Below are positions 36,140-47,833 of a stretch of 64,000 nt of DNA, in pieces. The notes beneath the pieces are model-generated. The model did not search any database, was not told the origin of the DNA, and saw nothing but the letters and a program-made list of their open reading frames with translations. This DNA is from Bdellovibrionota bacterium. Its GTDB lineage: Bacteria; Bdellovibrionota; Bdellovibrionia; Bdellovibrionales; JAEYZS01. The translations under genes were made by a program, and so were the position numbers. Position 1 is the stretch's first letter; each line of letters starts with the position of its first letter. Location of the stretch: assembly GCA_040386775.1 (NCBI GenBank), contig JAZKEU010000012.1, forward strand, positions 186,001 through 250,000, given 5' to 3'.

Positions 36140-36152
36140 TCTTATCCTAACC

Positions 36153-37841
36153 TTATTTTTCGCAACGAGATTTACCTAAGTAGTAGTAGTTTCCAATTTC
36201 ATCCAGCCAGTATTCACCTTGGAACGGCCAGTACTCAAAACCGTTTTGGATGTAGAAACTTCTATCTTCATCTTCTTGTTCTTTTTCTTCACCTTCAGGC
36301 TTTAACATCTTCTTTTTCATTTGGTCTTTTTTACCATTTAACATTTCAAATCTAGCAAAATCATGCTGCTTGAATAGCTCCAGAAGATCCTTGTGTATAT
36401 CCACTACGTACTTCTTAACCAGTACGCCTGTATTTTCACGAGCACGTTCGGCACGAGTTGCTAATACTTTCTTGGCATACATGCCGAGAGGAGAAGATCT
36501 CCATTTTGAGCTTTTTTCGCTGATCAACTTCAATTCATGATCAATCATTTTAATGTAATCATAGCTCTTGGCAAAATCTGTTTCTCTCATAATTTTTCTT
36601 GCTACGATGAATGGGATTCCACTATTTTTTCTGATTCCCATGTCTTTTTTATACTTATCAAAACCTAAAATAACTTTTTCGACTTCTTTATAGTATTTAT
36701 CAGTGGTCTTATAACCTTTGATGATGTCTACAAGATCTTTTCTCACTGGTTGATATATCTTCTCAAATAAATCCAATGTTTTTTCCATCTCTTCATACTG
36801 ACAAATGTACATATAAACCAAAGATCTCAATAACAAACTCTCTGGAATATAAAAATCTTCATAATAAGGAGAGTGAAGAGCATGCATATTCCCTAGCACC
36901 GATCTAAACTGCGCAGCTCTCATCTGTGCCCAAGAAATTTCAAATAAAGCATCATGATAAAATTCGGTATCTCTCGGGACTTGTCTGTAGTAAGACATAC
37001 CCTGATCCCATTCTTTGTTTTGATAATGAGATCTTGCAAGACCCATTAACGCGGCCACTCTTGTTGTATCCGTGATGTTCTCAGGATTTCGAGAGCTCAA
37101 TAGCTCATTGAAAGATCTGATCGCCATTTCATTTTTATTTTGTGTAGCATACGAAAGAGCTTCCATGTATTTTGCTTTGCCGTAAAGCGGAGTTCCTTCA
37201 TCCACAGCCGAGAAGCTCGCTGCAGATTTTGCAAGCTCACCATTTCTAAATTGATATTCACCAATTCTATATCTCAGCATGTCTTGGCTATCAGCTGGAA
37301 AATCATTCAATTCCACTTTCGAAATTGCGTAGTTGAGTAAGGTCACATCACCCAGTTGATCCGCAGCCAGTGATAATTTTTCTAAAGATTTTTTGATATA
37401 GGAACTGTTTCCATCTCTTACAACATCCACAAAATGGAAAGCCGCTGCTTGATACATTTTCATGTCGTAGAGCATAAGCCCCAAAAGATATTTAATCTGC
37501 ATTCTTTCTTTTAAGTATCTAGGAGAGCGGCTTAAATTAAAGAGTCTTAATGACGCTTCTTCATAATTTCCACCCTTAGCTAAAGACAGTGCATCTTGTA
37601 ATTCTGAATTGCTTGATCTTGCTCCTGAGATTGCAGATTTTTTGGGAGGAAGTTTTTTGGCTGACGTAGTTTTTTTTGTCGGCTTCTTACTGGAAGTAGA
37701 TTTTCTTAATTTCTTTTTGGTTGGTTTCTTTTTTACAGTTTGGGCTTGGGCTCGCTCCGTAAAATTAGACAACGGTGCCGCCTGTATAAGTCCTAGCATT
37801 AAGATGTAAATTAATATTTTCTTCGTCATCATTGACCCCAT
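36153..37841 (-). CDS. gltC: Periplasmic TPR-type gliding protein (GltC-like)
   Basis: 562 residues. A signal peptide (TKKILIYILMLGLIQAAPLS) is followed by an extremely Lys/Thr/Ser-rich stretch (about 35-75, KKPTKKKLRKSTSSKK), then TPR-like helices (about 85-330) and a helical C-terminal half. In-frame ATGs at 37832 and 37829 are alternatives to the start at 37841, which overlaps the previous stop by a few bases. Sits between two outer-membrane barrels and the big TPR protein, as GltC does next to GltA/GltB. The assignment is by layout. Confidence 0.75.
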   Translation of the reverse strand: MGSMMTKKILIYILMLGLIQAAPLSNFTERAQAQTVKKKPTKKKLRKSTSSKKPTKKTTSAKKLPPKKSAISGARSSNSELQDALSLAKGGNYEEASLRLFNLSRSPRYLKERMQIKYLLGLMLYDMKMYQAAAFHFVDVVRDGNSSYIKKSLEKLSLAADQLGDVTLLNYAISKVELNDFPADSQDMLRYRIGEYQFRNGELAKSAASFSAVDEGTPLYGKAKYMEALSYATQNKNEMAIRSFNELLSSRNPENITDTTRVAALMGLARSHYQNKEWDQGMSYYRQVPRDTEFYHDALFEISWAQMRAAQFRSVLGNMHALHSPYYEDFYIPESLLLRSLVYMYICQYEEMEKTLDLFEKIYQPVRKDLVDIIKGYKTTDKYYKEVEKVILGFDKYKKDMGIRKNSGIPFIVARKIMRETDFAKSYDYIKMIDHELKLISEKSSKWRSSPLGMYAKKVLATRAERARENTGVLVKKYVVDIHKDLLELFKQHDFARFEMLNGKKDQMKKKMLKPEGEEKEQEDEDRSFYIQNGFEYWPFQGEYWLDEIGNYYYLGKSRCEK

Positions 37842-37843
37842 CT

Positions 37844-38716
37844 CTATCTATACGTCGCATCTGGGAAGAAAAAACTCATCCCCAGGCTCAGTTGTACATC
37901 CGTAAAAGAATCGCTGTTTTTTCCTGTACCGTTGGACTTAGTCACTTCACTTGAATACATATACCCTGACAAATCCCAGCGGAACGCCATCCACTTATTC
38001 AACCCAAAAATTTGCCCTGTTCCAACATGAATAGCTAATGGCGAATCTTCTTGGTTCGTGTCCATGATTCCCGCACCCAAAGAGAAGTACATATCAAAGG
38101 GAACAATACCTTCGCTGAAAGAACCCATTTTTCCGTAGATCGGGCTCCATCTGATATCTGCTCCATAATACATTTCTGGCAAGAGCAAACTAGTTGTCTG
38201 AACGCTGGCTTCATCTTCTAAATCTTTAGTTACTTTGTATTTCTGATCCATAAATACAGCAACGATGGCTTCAATAGCCCATTTCTCTGTGATGGCATAG
38301 GCTAGGCGCCCCTGTAAGAACGTTGTCATAAAGAAAGCATTGTTGGTGATCAAGCCTAAGTTCGGATTGAATTCAAAACGCTGAGACTTTGGTAAAAATC
38401 TTTTTTGAATAACGGCGATATCGTTGAATGGAGTTAACTTATCTAGTTCAGAAATGCTTTTTAGTTTTTCAGATTTAGGTGCATCTTCGGTGAAAGTCTC
38501 GGGTTTCTTTTCTAGTCTTTCAACTTTATTTTCCATAAGCGTATCCGCTTCATTTTTGTATAGAGATTCTTCGGGAATAGCAGGTTCTTCCAGAGCAGTC
38601 GAATCCGCCGTTCCAACGTTTTCCGATACCTCTTCAGACAATTCCTCTTGTGCATAAGCATTGACCGCAAATGTACTTGCTGTCCCAAGGATTATTAAAA
38701 CTAAAAGTCTTTTCAT
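37844..38716 (-). CDS. Outer-membrane beta-barrel protein, gliding locus (GltA/B type)
   Basis: 290 residues. Signal peptide MKRLLVLIILGTASTFAVNAYA, an acidic Glu/Ser linker (about 22-90), then about eight amphipathic strands ending SFFFPDATYR. AYAITEKWAIEAIVAVFMDQ and WSPIYGKMGSFSEGIVPFDM are typical of the myxobacterial OMP_myx barrel group. It is close in design to the barrel at 38750, and together they occupy the place of GltA and GltB. Confidence 0.78.
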   Translation of the reverse strand: MKRLLVLIILGTASTFAVNAYAQEELSEEVSENVGTADSTALEEPAIPEESLYKNEADTLMENKVERLEKKPETFTEDAPKSEKLKSISELDKLTPFNDIAVIQKRFLPKSQRFEFNPNLGLITNNAFFMTTFLQGRLAYAITEKWAIEAIVAVFMDQKYKVTKDLEDEASVQTTSLLLPEMYYGADIRWSPIYGKMGSFSEGIVPFDMYFSLGAGIMDTNQEDSPLAIHVGTGQIFGLNKWMAFRWDLSGYMYSSEVTKSNGTGKNSDSFTDVQLSLGMSFFFPDATYR

Positions 38717-38749
38717 GTTGTATCCTTACTCTTCAACCTATTGTCGTAA

Positions 38750-39451
38750 CTAAAATAAAAATCCCGCACCAACTGTCAGGATCGAATTGAACTGTGCTCT
38801 ATCCGGTAACGTTTTATCAATTGATCCGTTTGAGCCTTGATCCACTTCATTGATGGGATCTTTTGCATTAAAGAAAAACCATCTGTAATCCAAACGAATA
38901 TTAAATCTTTTTGTTAAATAAATTTTCGAACCAAGACCTGCGCTCATTGCAAAACTATTATCTCCCGAAACAGCATATGTACCAATGCCGGCCGTTCCGT
39001 AGAATGACATGTTGGTAACACCTTGTTTTGTTAAGCTTAATTTTCCGTAATAAGGTGTGATCTGGTACGCAAGAAGCATGGCTGAATCAGGAACTGCAGG
39101 ATTCGGAATATCTACGCCAGTTTCTGAGTCAATTTGCGAAGGATAATCGTTTTCTTTTGCAGAAAATTTATTGTAGTAAAATTGCAAGCCATGAATTTCT
39201 GTGAAGTGATAAGTAGCAATGCCACCAAATGTGAGAGGATCAACGAATACATCGTTCAATGTCCAACCGAACATTCCCGTGATCTCGAATCTTCCCTTGG
39301 TCATTATATTTCTATTTTTCACTGGCTCTGGATTGTCAAACTTTGGTAATACAGATTCGCTCGCCAATTCATCTTCGGGAAATTGAATTTTAACGGCATA
39401 GCTCTCGATCGAAAAAATTGAGAGTAATATTAAAAACACGATGAATCTCAT
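38750..39451 (-). CDS. Outer-membrane beta-barrel protein, first gene of the gliding operon
   Basis: 233 residues. Signal peptide MRFIVFLILLSIFSIESYA; beta-barrel-like alternation with FEITGMFGWTLNDVFVDPLT, KLYFTKRFNIRLDYRWFFF-like strands and a terminal aromatic end (TVGAGFLF). The C-terminal Phe favours BAM-mediated insertion. It leads the minus-strand operon that runs to aglS; the 39452-39719 gap upstream must hold the promoter. The gap also has the 10-bp palindrome GACCTAGGTC at 39570-39579. Confidence 0.78.
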   Translation of the reverse strand: MRFIVFLILLSIFSIESYAVKIQFPEDELASESVLPKFDNPEPVKNRNIMTKGRFEITGMFGWTLNDVFVDPLTFGGIATYHFTEIHGLQFYYNKFSAKENDYPSQIDSETGVDIPNPAVPDSAMLLAYQITPYYGKLSLTKQGVTNMSFYGTAGIGTYAVSGDNSFAMSAGLGSKIYLTKRFNIRLDYRWFFFNAKDPINEVDQGSNGSIDKTLPDRAQFNSILTVGAGFLF

Positions 39452-39719
39452 GATGCATACTCCACAGTAAAAATAACCAGCAAAAATCTGGATGCTCTAG
39501 TCTTTAATAAGTCTACAGAATGACTAAGGAAGTAAGCACCTTTTTTTGTTCTATGAGTCTAGCTCCTTTGACCTAGGTCGAGTCTCAAAGTCGAGATTCC
39601 AAACCTAAAGTCCAGCGGTAAGTCTAGAAAGAAAGCACATCAAAGTCTTCACCCTAATTTTCGTCTCAGATTGATCCGATAAAGAATGGTAAGAAAAATA
39701 ACTTACACGGAGGTAAGTT

Positions 39720-40352
39720 TTGAAATTTTTGAATGCACTAACTTTTGCAGTTTGTTTTTTAAACCTAACAATGAACGTCGCTTGCACGGGTTTACCGCTT
39801 GAGAGATCACCCAATAGCGGTTACACCAGCTACTCGGATTCGGATTTCAGAGAGGTTTCTCTAAGAGATATCAGCGGAAGACATAATGATTTTTCCTCTC
39901 GATCACTTTCTCCAAGGGAAAGTACTGAATATCAGACAACCTCTGAGAAGAAAAATTTAGAATCTAACCTTCTAACTCCAGAAGAAAGAAAACAATATCT
40001 AAGATACAAACCCTACTTGAACGAAGAAGAAAAAATCGAATTCTTGCAACTCGCAGATGTTTTCGCTAGAGAAAGATGGATTCAAGCAAGAGGGCTAGGG
40101 TTCTCTGCTGAAAGATACAACAGAACTATTGCCTCTTTGATTGAGCAAAATGACATCGCATTAGGAATGCAAAAAGATGCTGTCAGAGAAAGCTGGGGAG
40201 ATCCAGACTTCGTTGAGGTTTCAGGCAATCCACAGTTTGAAAATGAAAGATGGACTTTTTCACTACCAGTACAAACTCAAGAAGATTATAAAATCGAAAA
40301 AAGACTTGTTTATTTTGAAAATGGACGAGTTGTAGGCTGGAGCACAAGATAA
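39720..40352 (+). CDS. Putative lipoprotein, TTG start
   Basis: 210 residues. A TTG start is supported by GGAGG 6 bases upstream and by the signal peptide that follows directly (KFLNALTFAVCFLNLTMNVAC, lipobox-like NVAC). The mature N-terminus is Ser/Arg-rich and disordered (about 25-85); the C-terminal ~110 residues (LTPEERKQYLRYKPYLNEEEK, then a WGDPDFVEVSGNP segment and VYFENGRVVGWSTR) look like a compact beta-rich domain, SmpA/BamE-like in feel. Divergent from the gliding operon. Confidence 0.75.
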   Translation: MKFLNALTFAVCFLNLTMNVACTGLPLERSPNSGYTSYSDSDFREVSLRDISGRHNDFSSRSLSPRESTEYQTTSEKKNLESNLLTPEERKQYLRYKPYLNEEEKIEFLQLADVFARERWIQARGLGFSAERYNRTIASLIEQNDIALGMQKDAVRESWGDPDFVEVSGNPQFENERWTFSLPVQTQEDYKIEKRLVYFENGRVVGWSTR

Positions 40353-40393
40353 TCTATTTGCGCTGATGAGAAATTCAACTTAGAATTTCTCAA

Positions 40394-41089
40394 ATGGCTG
40401 AAAGTAAAGATCCTAAAAAACCCACAACTCCGCCTCCAGCTGCCGCTCCAGAAGCGCCTGCGGAACCACCTCCATGGTTAGTTAAAGCAAAAGCCATTAT
40501 TGCAGCTACAGGTAAAGTTTCAAAAGCCATCATTGGCTCTCCCATCATTCAAAGACCTAAAAATATCATTAAAAATTTTGGATTGATGGGTTGGATGAAG
40601 GTCTTCACTTGCTTTGCCGTAGCTCTGCTCACTTACACCGTTTATAAAACAGCTCCTCAGTGGAAAAAATTTTGGAAAATACCTTATCTCTCTACCTTCG
40701 AAAGCGTAGCTGATCAAAAGTTCAATTATGCCTCAGATTCTAAGGTGATCAGATACAGCAATGATCTTCTACTCCCACAACATGTGGTTCTTATCAATAA
40801 GATCGTAGTGAACGTAAAACCTGGCAAACTTTCCACGGCCAATCCCATGATTGCTTTTGATCTTTATGTTCGTACAGATACCAGCGAAGCTTCTGTGGAA
40901 ATTAAAGAGCGTGAAAAGCAGATCCAAGATCATTTGCAACGTTTTTGCGAAGGTCTAAATTACGATCAACTTCAAACAGAAGATGGTAAGCAAACTTGGA
41001 AGAACCGAATGAAAAGAGAACTCAACCTTGTTTTAAATAACGGCAAGGTCAAAGACATTTTCTTTAAAACTCTTCTTATCAAACCTTAG
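40394..41089 (+). CDS. FliL-like single-span membrane protein
   Basis: 231 residues. A Pro/Ala-rich cytoplasmic head (about 5-30), a basic region, one membrane span near 70-88 (WMKVFTCFAVALLTYTVYK), and a periplasmic domain ending VKDIFFKTLLIKP. The last ~110 residues follow the FliL pattern: a beta-strand start, a long helix (REKQIQDHLQRFCEGL), then LNLVLNNGKVKDIFFKTLLI. FliL supports flagellar stators; here no flagellar genes are near and a gliding stator operon lies upstream, so it may serve another motor. Its 3' end overlaps the convergent gene by 11 bases. Confidence 0.65.
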   Translation: MAESKDPKKPTTPPPAAAPEAPAEPPPWLVKAKAIIAATGKVSKAIIGSPIIQRPKNIIKNFGLMGWMKVFTCFAVALLTYTVYKTAPQWKKFWKIPYLSTFESVADQKFNYASDSKVIRYSNDLLLPQHVVLINKIVVNVKPGKLSTANPMIAFDLYVRTDTSEASVEIKEREKQIQDHLQRFCEGLNYDQLQTEDGKQTWKNRMKRELNLVLNNGKVKDIFFKTLLIKP

Positions 41090-42359
41090 CGGTTTCCTCT
41101 TTTTCTTGTTCGATTTTACTTTTTAAAAGACTTTCAATATTAATTTTGTAAGTGCGAATGCGATCATTCAGTGTACTTCTGGGAATTCCCAAATCTTCCG
41201 CTGTCTTTCTCTGGTTTCCAACATTGATTAAAAGTCTTTTCTGAATGATTTGCTTTTCAATTTCTTTAATCACATTTTTCTTTGATGAGCCATTAGCGAT
41301 GTGAATAGCTCCGAATGATTCTATGTCCACAGTTTTTTGATCAATCAGTTTTAGAACATGTCGCTTCTCGATAGAATGACCAGGAAAAACTGCCCTGGCT
41401 CTTGAAACTAAATTTTTTAATTCTCTAATATTTCCTGGCCAATCATGTGTTTTTAATTCTTGGATAGCACAGTTTGTGAATTTCACTTTCATTTCTTTAG
41501 AAAAAGTAAAAAGAATTTTGTCAAAATCCTCCATTCTTTCTTTAAATGAGGGAACATTGACTTGAATGATATTCAATCTATAAAAGAGATCTAACCTGAA
41601 TTCCCCTTTCTCAACTTTTTTCCTTAGGTCTTGGTGAGTACAGGCAATGATACGAACATTCGTCTTCACTACACGGTCAGAGCCGACAGGCTTGATCTCT
41701 CTATTTTCGAGTGCCCTTAGAAGTTTGGGCTGAAGACCAATTGGCAGATCACCAATCTCATCCAAAATCAGCGTTCCATTCTTTGCGGTCTCAAAGGCCC
41801 CTTTTCTATCTTGCGTGGCCCCAGTAAAGCTACCCTTTACGTGCCCAAAAAGTTCGCTCTCTGCTAAGGACTCCGTGAGAGCACTGCAATTCACCGTCAA
41901 TACGGCAGCATCTTTTCTTAAAGACATTTTATGAATATATTGGGACATCACTTCTTTTCCTGTTCCTGATGGACCCAAAATCAACACGGAAAGATCTGAC
42001 TTAGCTATATCTGGAATTCTTTCTAGCTGTTCTTGCCACTTCGGATTTTTACTTGTCATTTGTTCCGCTAATGAAACCGTATTAGATGAGTGAAAAATAA
42101 ATTCTGTACTTCCAATTTTAATAATGTCTCCAGGATGGAGATATCTTTCGAGAATTTGCACGTCATTCACAAAAGTTCCTCTTGCGGACCTTAGATCTCT
42201 CACCAGATATTCGCTCCCCTTCTTTTCGATTCTTGCATGCTTTTCATTCATGTGCTCTTCGGTCAGCACAATGTGATTGTCTTCAGCACTTCCAAAGCAC
42301 AGAAACTCCGTCATCTCTATGGGATCAGAATGCGGGTTTGACAGGTTTTTTAAGAACAT
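41079..42359 (-). CDS. FHA-domain sigma-54-dependent activator
   Basis: 426 residues. N-terminal FHA domain (about 15-90; MNEKHARIEKKGSEYLVRDL, SARGTFVND) in place of the usual receiver, an AAA+ domain (Walker A GPSGTGKEV, Walker B LILDEIGDLP) and a C-terminal Fis-type helix-turn-helix (NQRKTAEDLGIPRSTLNDRI). The sigma-54 loop reads GSFTGA, not the usual GAFTGA. FHA activators respond to Ser/Thr kinases. Works with RpoN (20955). Target genes unknown. Confidence 0.93.
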   Translation of the reverse strand: MFLKNLSNPHSDPIEMTEFLCFGSAEDNHIVLTEEHMNEKHARIEKKGSEYLVRDLRSARGTFVNDVQILERYLHPGDIIKIGSTEFIFHSSNTVSLAEQMTSKNPKWQEQLERIPDIAKSDLSVLILGPSGTGKEVMSQYIHKMSLRKDAAVLTVNCSALTESLAESELFGHVKGSFTGATQDRKGAFETAKNGTLILDEIGDLPIGLQPKLLRALENREIKPVGSDRVVKTNVRIIACTHQDLRKKVEKGEFRLDLFYRLNIIQVNVPSFKERMEDFDKILFTFSKEMKVKFTNCAIQELKTHDWPGNIRELKNLVSRARAVFPGHSIEKRHVLKLIDQKTVDIESFGAIHIANGSSKKNVIKEIEKQIIQKRLLINVGNQRKTAEDLGIPRSTLNDRIRTYKINIESLLKSKIEQEKEETAKV

Positions 42360-42521
42360 ACTTCCTCCTCGCGGCTAAGTTTATAGCCCACAGGACCAAT
42401 TACAAAAGCCATGCCGGGACTTTTTACGCGATTTATAGGTTTTTAAGCAAAATAAGCACTTTTTTGATCTAAGAATTTGAACTTTTCCCCGTTTTTGGAC
42501 ATACTCATTTGGGCGGCCCAC

Positions 42522-43100
42522 ATGAAACATATTTCTAAATTTATAACTAGCGCACAAAATCCAACACAGTATCCCGAGCCATCTCTAAAAGAAGTTGCCG
42601 TCGTTGGTAGATCTAACGCCGGCAAGTCTTCACTTCTCAATTCAATTCTAAAAAGAGACATCGTCAAAGTCAGCGGACAACCAGGAAAAACTCAACTGAT
42701 CAATTTCTTCACCAAAGAAGAAAAATATATTGTTGTGGATTTACCAGGCTATGGATTTGCTGGCGTTGCAGAATCTGATCGTAGAGGCTGGCGCCAAATG
42801 ATCGAAGATTATTTGATGACAAGAGACACTCTCGTGGGCGTGATCATCGTGATGGATTCAAGAAGAAATTGGGAAGAAGAAGAAAAAGACCTCAGACATT
42901 GGCTACACATGGAAGGAATTCATTTGGTCGTTGCTCTTACGAAAGTGGACAAGCTTTCTAAGGCTGAGCTTGCTAAAAAGAAACAAGAAATCGTTAAAGA
43001 ATCCGAAACAGAATTTACTTTTGCAACATCTGCAGAAAAAAATATAGGTATTAATGAATTAGAAAACTTTATTTATAACCACTGGATTAAGGGAACATAA
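42522..43100 (+). CDS. ysxC: Ribosome biogenesis GTPase YsxC/EngB
   Basis: 192 residues from ATG 42522; an in-frame TTG upstream is not supported by a ribosome binding site. G1 GRSNAGKSSLL, G3 DLPGYGFA and G4 TKVDK are in place, and the protein has normal length for the family, which assists 50S assembly. Its TAA is immediately followed by the kdsB ATG. First of the run ysxC-kdsB-pyrG-kdsD-GNAT. Confidence 0.95.
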   Translation: MKHISKFITSAQNPTQYPEPSLKEVAVVGRSNAGKSSLLNSILKRDIVKVSGQPGKTQLINFFTKEEKYIVVDLPGYGFAGVAESDRRGWRQMIEDYLMTRDTLVGVIIVMDSRRNWEEEEKDLRHWLHMEGIHLVVALTKVDKLSKAELAKKKQEIVKESETEFTFATSAEKNIGINELENFIYNHWIKGT

Positions 43101-45592
<2,492 letters not shown>

Positions 45593-45614
45593 TAATTTTT
45601 AAGGTAACAGAGAA

Positions 45615-46595
45615 ATGAAACCCGACATACAGGAATTACATCGAGTATTGGACATTGAGGCGCAAAGCATTTTGGATCTCAAAAATCAAGTGACGGAAGA
45701 ATTTCCGAAGGCACTTGATATTTTATTAAAGTGCGAAGGAAAAGTTTTTCTAACTGGCATTGGTAAATCCGGTCTGATTGGAAGAAAAATTGCAAGTACG
45801 TTGGCATCCACCGGAACTCCTGCGATATTTATTCATGCAGCAGAAAGCTCTCATGGCGATCTTGGGATGATTTCTAGCAAGGACGTTGTAATCGCACTCA
45901 GCAACAGCGGCGAAACTGATGAACTTTCAGATTTGATCAATTACGTTTCTAGAAAAAATATTCCTCTAATTTCTATCACAAAAACAAAAGAATCCACGCT
46001 CGGAAGAGCAAGCCAAGTGGTTTTGAGAGTGACCGTGAAAGAAGAGGCTTGTCCTATGGGACTCGCTCCAACTTCGAGTACAACCGCGGCTCTTGCTCTC
46101 GGAGATGCACTGGCTGTAGCGTTATTGAAGCGTCGTGGATTTAAAGCTGAGAACTTTGCAGAATTCCATCCTGGTGGAAATTTAACTAAGCGCTTAGTAA
46201 CTAAAGTAAAAGACATTATGTATTCCGGAGAAACTCTTCCACTCGTAAGCCCATCCACTTCCATGAAAGAAGTGATTTTCAAAATGACAGCTTCTGAAGT
46301 GAGAGGCGTTGCCGGCGTTGTTGACAAGAGCAAAGAACTTGTTGGCATTATCACAGACGGAGACTTAAGACGTCGCCTAGAGACACCGAAGAACATTCAT
46401 GAGGATTCTGCGGAAGCACTCATGACACTTAATCCAAAAACTATTGACCTTAACGAAATGGCAGAGAAAGCTCTGAGCGTTATGGAAAGACACAAGATTC
46501 AATCCCTCTTTGTAGTGGATGAAGCTTCTAAATATCCCCACAATCCCGTAGGTATAATTCATATTCAGGACATTTTAAAAAATGGAATTAGGTAG
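45615..46595 (+). CDS. kdsD: Arabinose-5-phosphate isomerase
   Basis: Interconverts ribulose-5-P and arabinose-5-P, first KDO step. 326 residues. N-terminal SIS domain (GIGKSGLIGRKIASTLASTG, SNSGETDELSDL) and two C-terminal CBS motifs (from about 205; EVRGVAGVVD and KIQSLFVVDEA). Preceded by pyrG, and its last 14 bases overlap the GNAT gene. Confidence 0.96.
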   Translation: MKPDIQELHRVLDIEAQSILDLKNQVTEEFPKALDILLKCEGKVFLTGIGKSGLIGRKIASTLASTGTPAIFIHAAESSHGDLGMISSKDVVIALSNSGETDELSDLINYVSRKNIPLISITKTKESTLGRASQVVLRVTVKEEACPMGLAPTSSTTAALALGDALAVALLKRRGFKAENFAEFHPGGNLTKRLVTKVKDIMYSGETLPLVSPSTSMKEVIFKMTASEVRGVAGVVDKSKELVGIITDGDLRRRLETPKNIHEDSAEALMTLNPKTIDLNEMAEKALSVMERHKIQSLFVVDEASKYPHNPVGIIHIQDILKNGIR

Positions 46596-47097
46596 AATCG
46601 AAACAGAAAATTTAATTGGAACCAGAGTGCAACAAGACGACCTTGGAGCTCTTTACCGTATGTATACCAATGAAGAAGTGATGTATACTCTTGGTGGTAC
46701 AAAACTCTTCAGAGAAGCCAAAGAGATTCATGCCAACATGATGGAACATTGGGAAAAGTATGATTTTGGTATTTACATTTTAAGAGACAAAGTAACCGGA
46801 GAGTTCGCAGGCCGCGGCGGACTAAAAAAAGTCACAATCGAAAACAAAGAAGAAATCGAAATCCTCTACGCCCTTATGCCTCAATTCTGGGGAAAAGGCC
46901 TAGCTCTAGAGATCGCTAAAAAATCCATAGATATCGCCTTTGAACATCTAGACATTAAAGATTTAATTTGCTTCACCTGGACAGAAAACAAAAAATCTCA
47001 AAAAGTAATGGAAAAAGCAGGATTCAAACACGAAAAAAACTTCACCCACTACAACCTCCCCCACACCCTCTACCGCCTAAAAAAAGGTACCCCCTAG
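46582..47097 (+). CDS. GNAT acetyltransferase (RimJ/RimL type), end encoded by repeat B
   Basis: 171 residues, with the ELGRIETENLIGTRVQQDDL start and GKGLALEIAKKSIDIAF, the acetyl-CoA loop of GNAT proteins. Similar to ribosomal-protein or generic N-acetyltransferases; substrate unknown. It overlaps kdsD by 14 bases, so it is cotranscribed. The last residues (KKGTP) and the TAG stop come from the first bases of repeat copy B, so the native 3' end may have been replaced or trimmed. Confidence 0.88.
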   Translation: MELGRIETENLIGTRVQQDDLGALYRMYTNEEVMYTLGGTKLFREAKEIHANMMEHWEKYDFGIYILRDKVTGEFAGRGGLKKVTIENKEEIEILYALMPQFWGKGLALEIAKKSIDIAFEHLDIKDLICFTWTENKKSQKVMEKAGFKHEKNFTHYNLPHTLYRLKKGTP

Positions 47098-47120
47098 TTT
47101 TCCGTACTGTCAGCGCGTCA
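47083..47120 (+). repeat. 38-bp stop-abutting repeat, copy B
   Basis: Begins AAAGGTACCCCCTAGTTTTC and ends CAGCGCGTCA. The TAG inside it is the GNAT stop codon, and the TCA at 47110-47112 is the complement of the transposase stop. It forms one flank of the transposase, inverted relative to copy C. Confidence 0.92.
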
Positions 47121-47739
47121 AATACTTATTAAGATTTATTTTCTGCCTTGATATTGGATGAATACAGTCTTTGATCTCGGTCTTTTTAAAAATTTTTTGA
47201 AAAATATTTTCTTCGAAATCCTGAGGACAAAAATTTATCCACGATGCGGGGTCTTCTTTGGGCACAAGCTCATCAATCGGATTTTTTGTAAGTTGAATTT
47301 TTTTATTTGAGACGAAACTTGTCCAAGGATAATTCTCCACGCCTTTACAAAGCTTGGCCCTCACAGGATTTCTTAAAATATATTTATACATTAAGGCATA
47401 ACCCTCAGCTGTTGAAGTATGTGTCCAAAAATACTTTCCTCCATATAAATGATTTTTTCTACCTGCTGCCAGATTAATTCCTTTGCTAGTCATTTGCATA
47501 AAATAGTTCATTGCTTTATCTAGATTTTCTTCTGGAGTAGAGCATAATAAATGAAAGTGATTACTCATTAAAGTAAACGCATGAATTTCAATCTTATATT
47601 TTTCTTTAGTTTTATTTAAATAATAAGTAAAAATATTCCAGCAATCACTAAGCGGTATAGGGAACCACTCAGCGTTATTTGTTTTTGCATTAACATGATA
47701 GGCGCCATGGTCATATTTAATTAGCTTTTGTCTTCCCAT
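47110..47739 (-). CDS. REP-associated tyrosine (Y1/HUH) transposase
   Basis: 209 residues, single-stranded DNA transposase of the IS200/RAYT group. HUH motif at 61-63 (MSNHFHLLC) and a Tyr in the conserved block YKYILRNPVRA at 118-128; the C-terminal ~50 residues are basic and may bind the repeat. It starts cleanly at ATG 47739. The TGA stop lies inside repeat B. RAYT proteins move or process REP sequences, and here both flanks carry the repeat. No frameshift is seen, so the gene may be functional. Confidence 0.9.
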   Translation of the reverse strand: MGRQKLIKYDHGAYHVNAKTNNAEWFPIPLSDCWNIFTYYLNKTKEKYKIEIHAFTLMSNHFHLLCSTPEENLDKAMNYFMQMTSKGINLAAGRKNHLYGGKYFWTHTSTAEGYALMYKYILRNPVRAKLCKGVENYPWTSFVSNKKIQLTKNPIDELVPKEDPASWINFCPQDFEENIFQKIFKKTEIKDCIHPISRQKINLNKYLTR

Positions 47740-47833
47740 ATGTTTTAGAAATGCAAACTATGAACATACGTATAAACAAACCTATTGCTTCTTACAAAGC
47801 AACGAATCCGAATAACGTATTCATATCCGAATA

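Noticed and set aside
40394-41089. Flagellar gene cluster
   Set aside because: Only a FliL-like domain is present; no other flagellar gene is found in the window.
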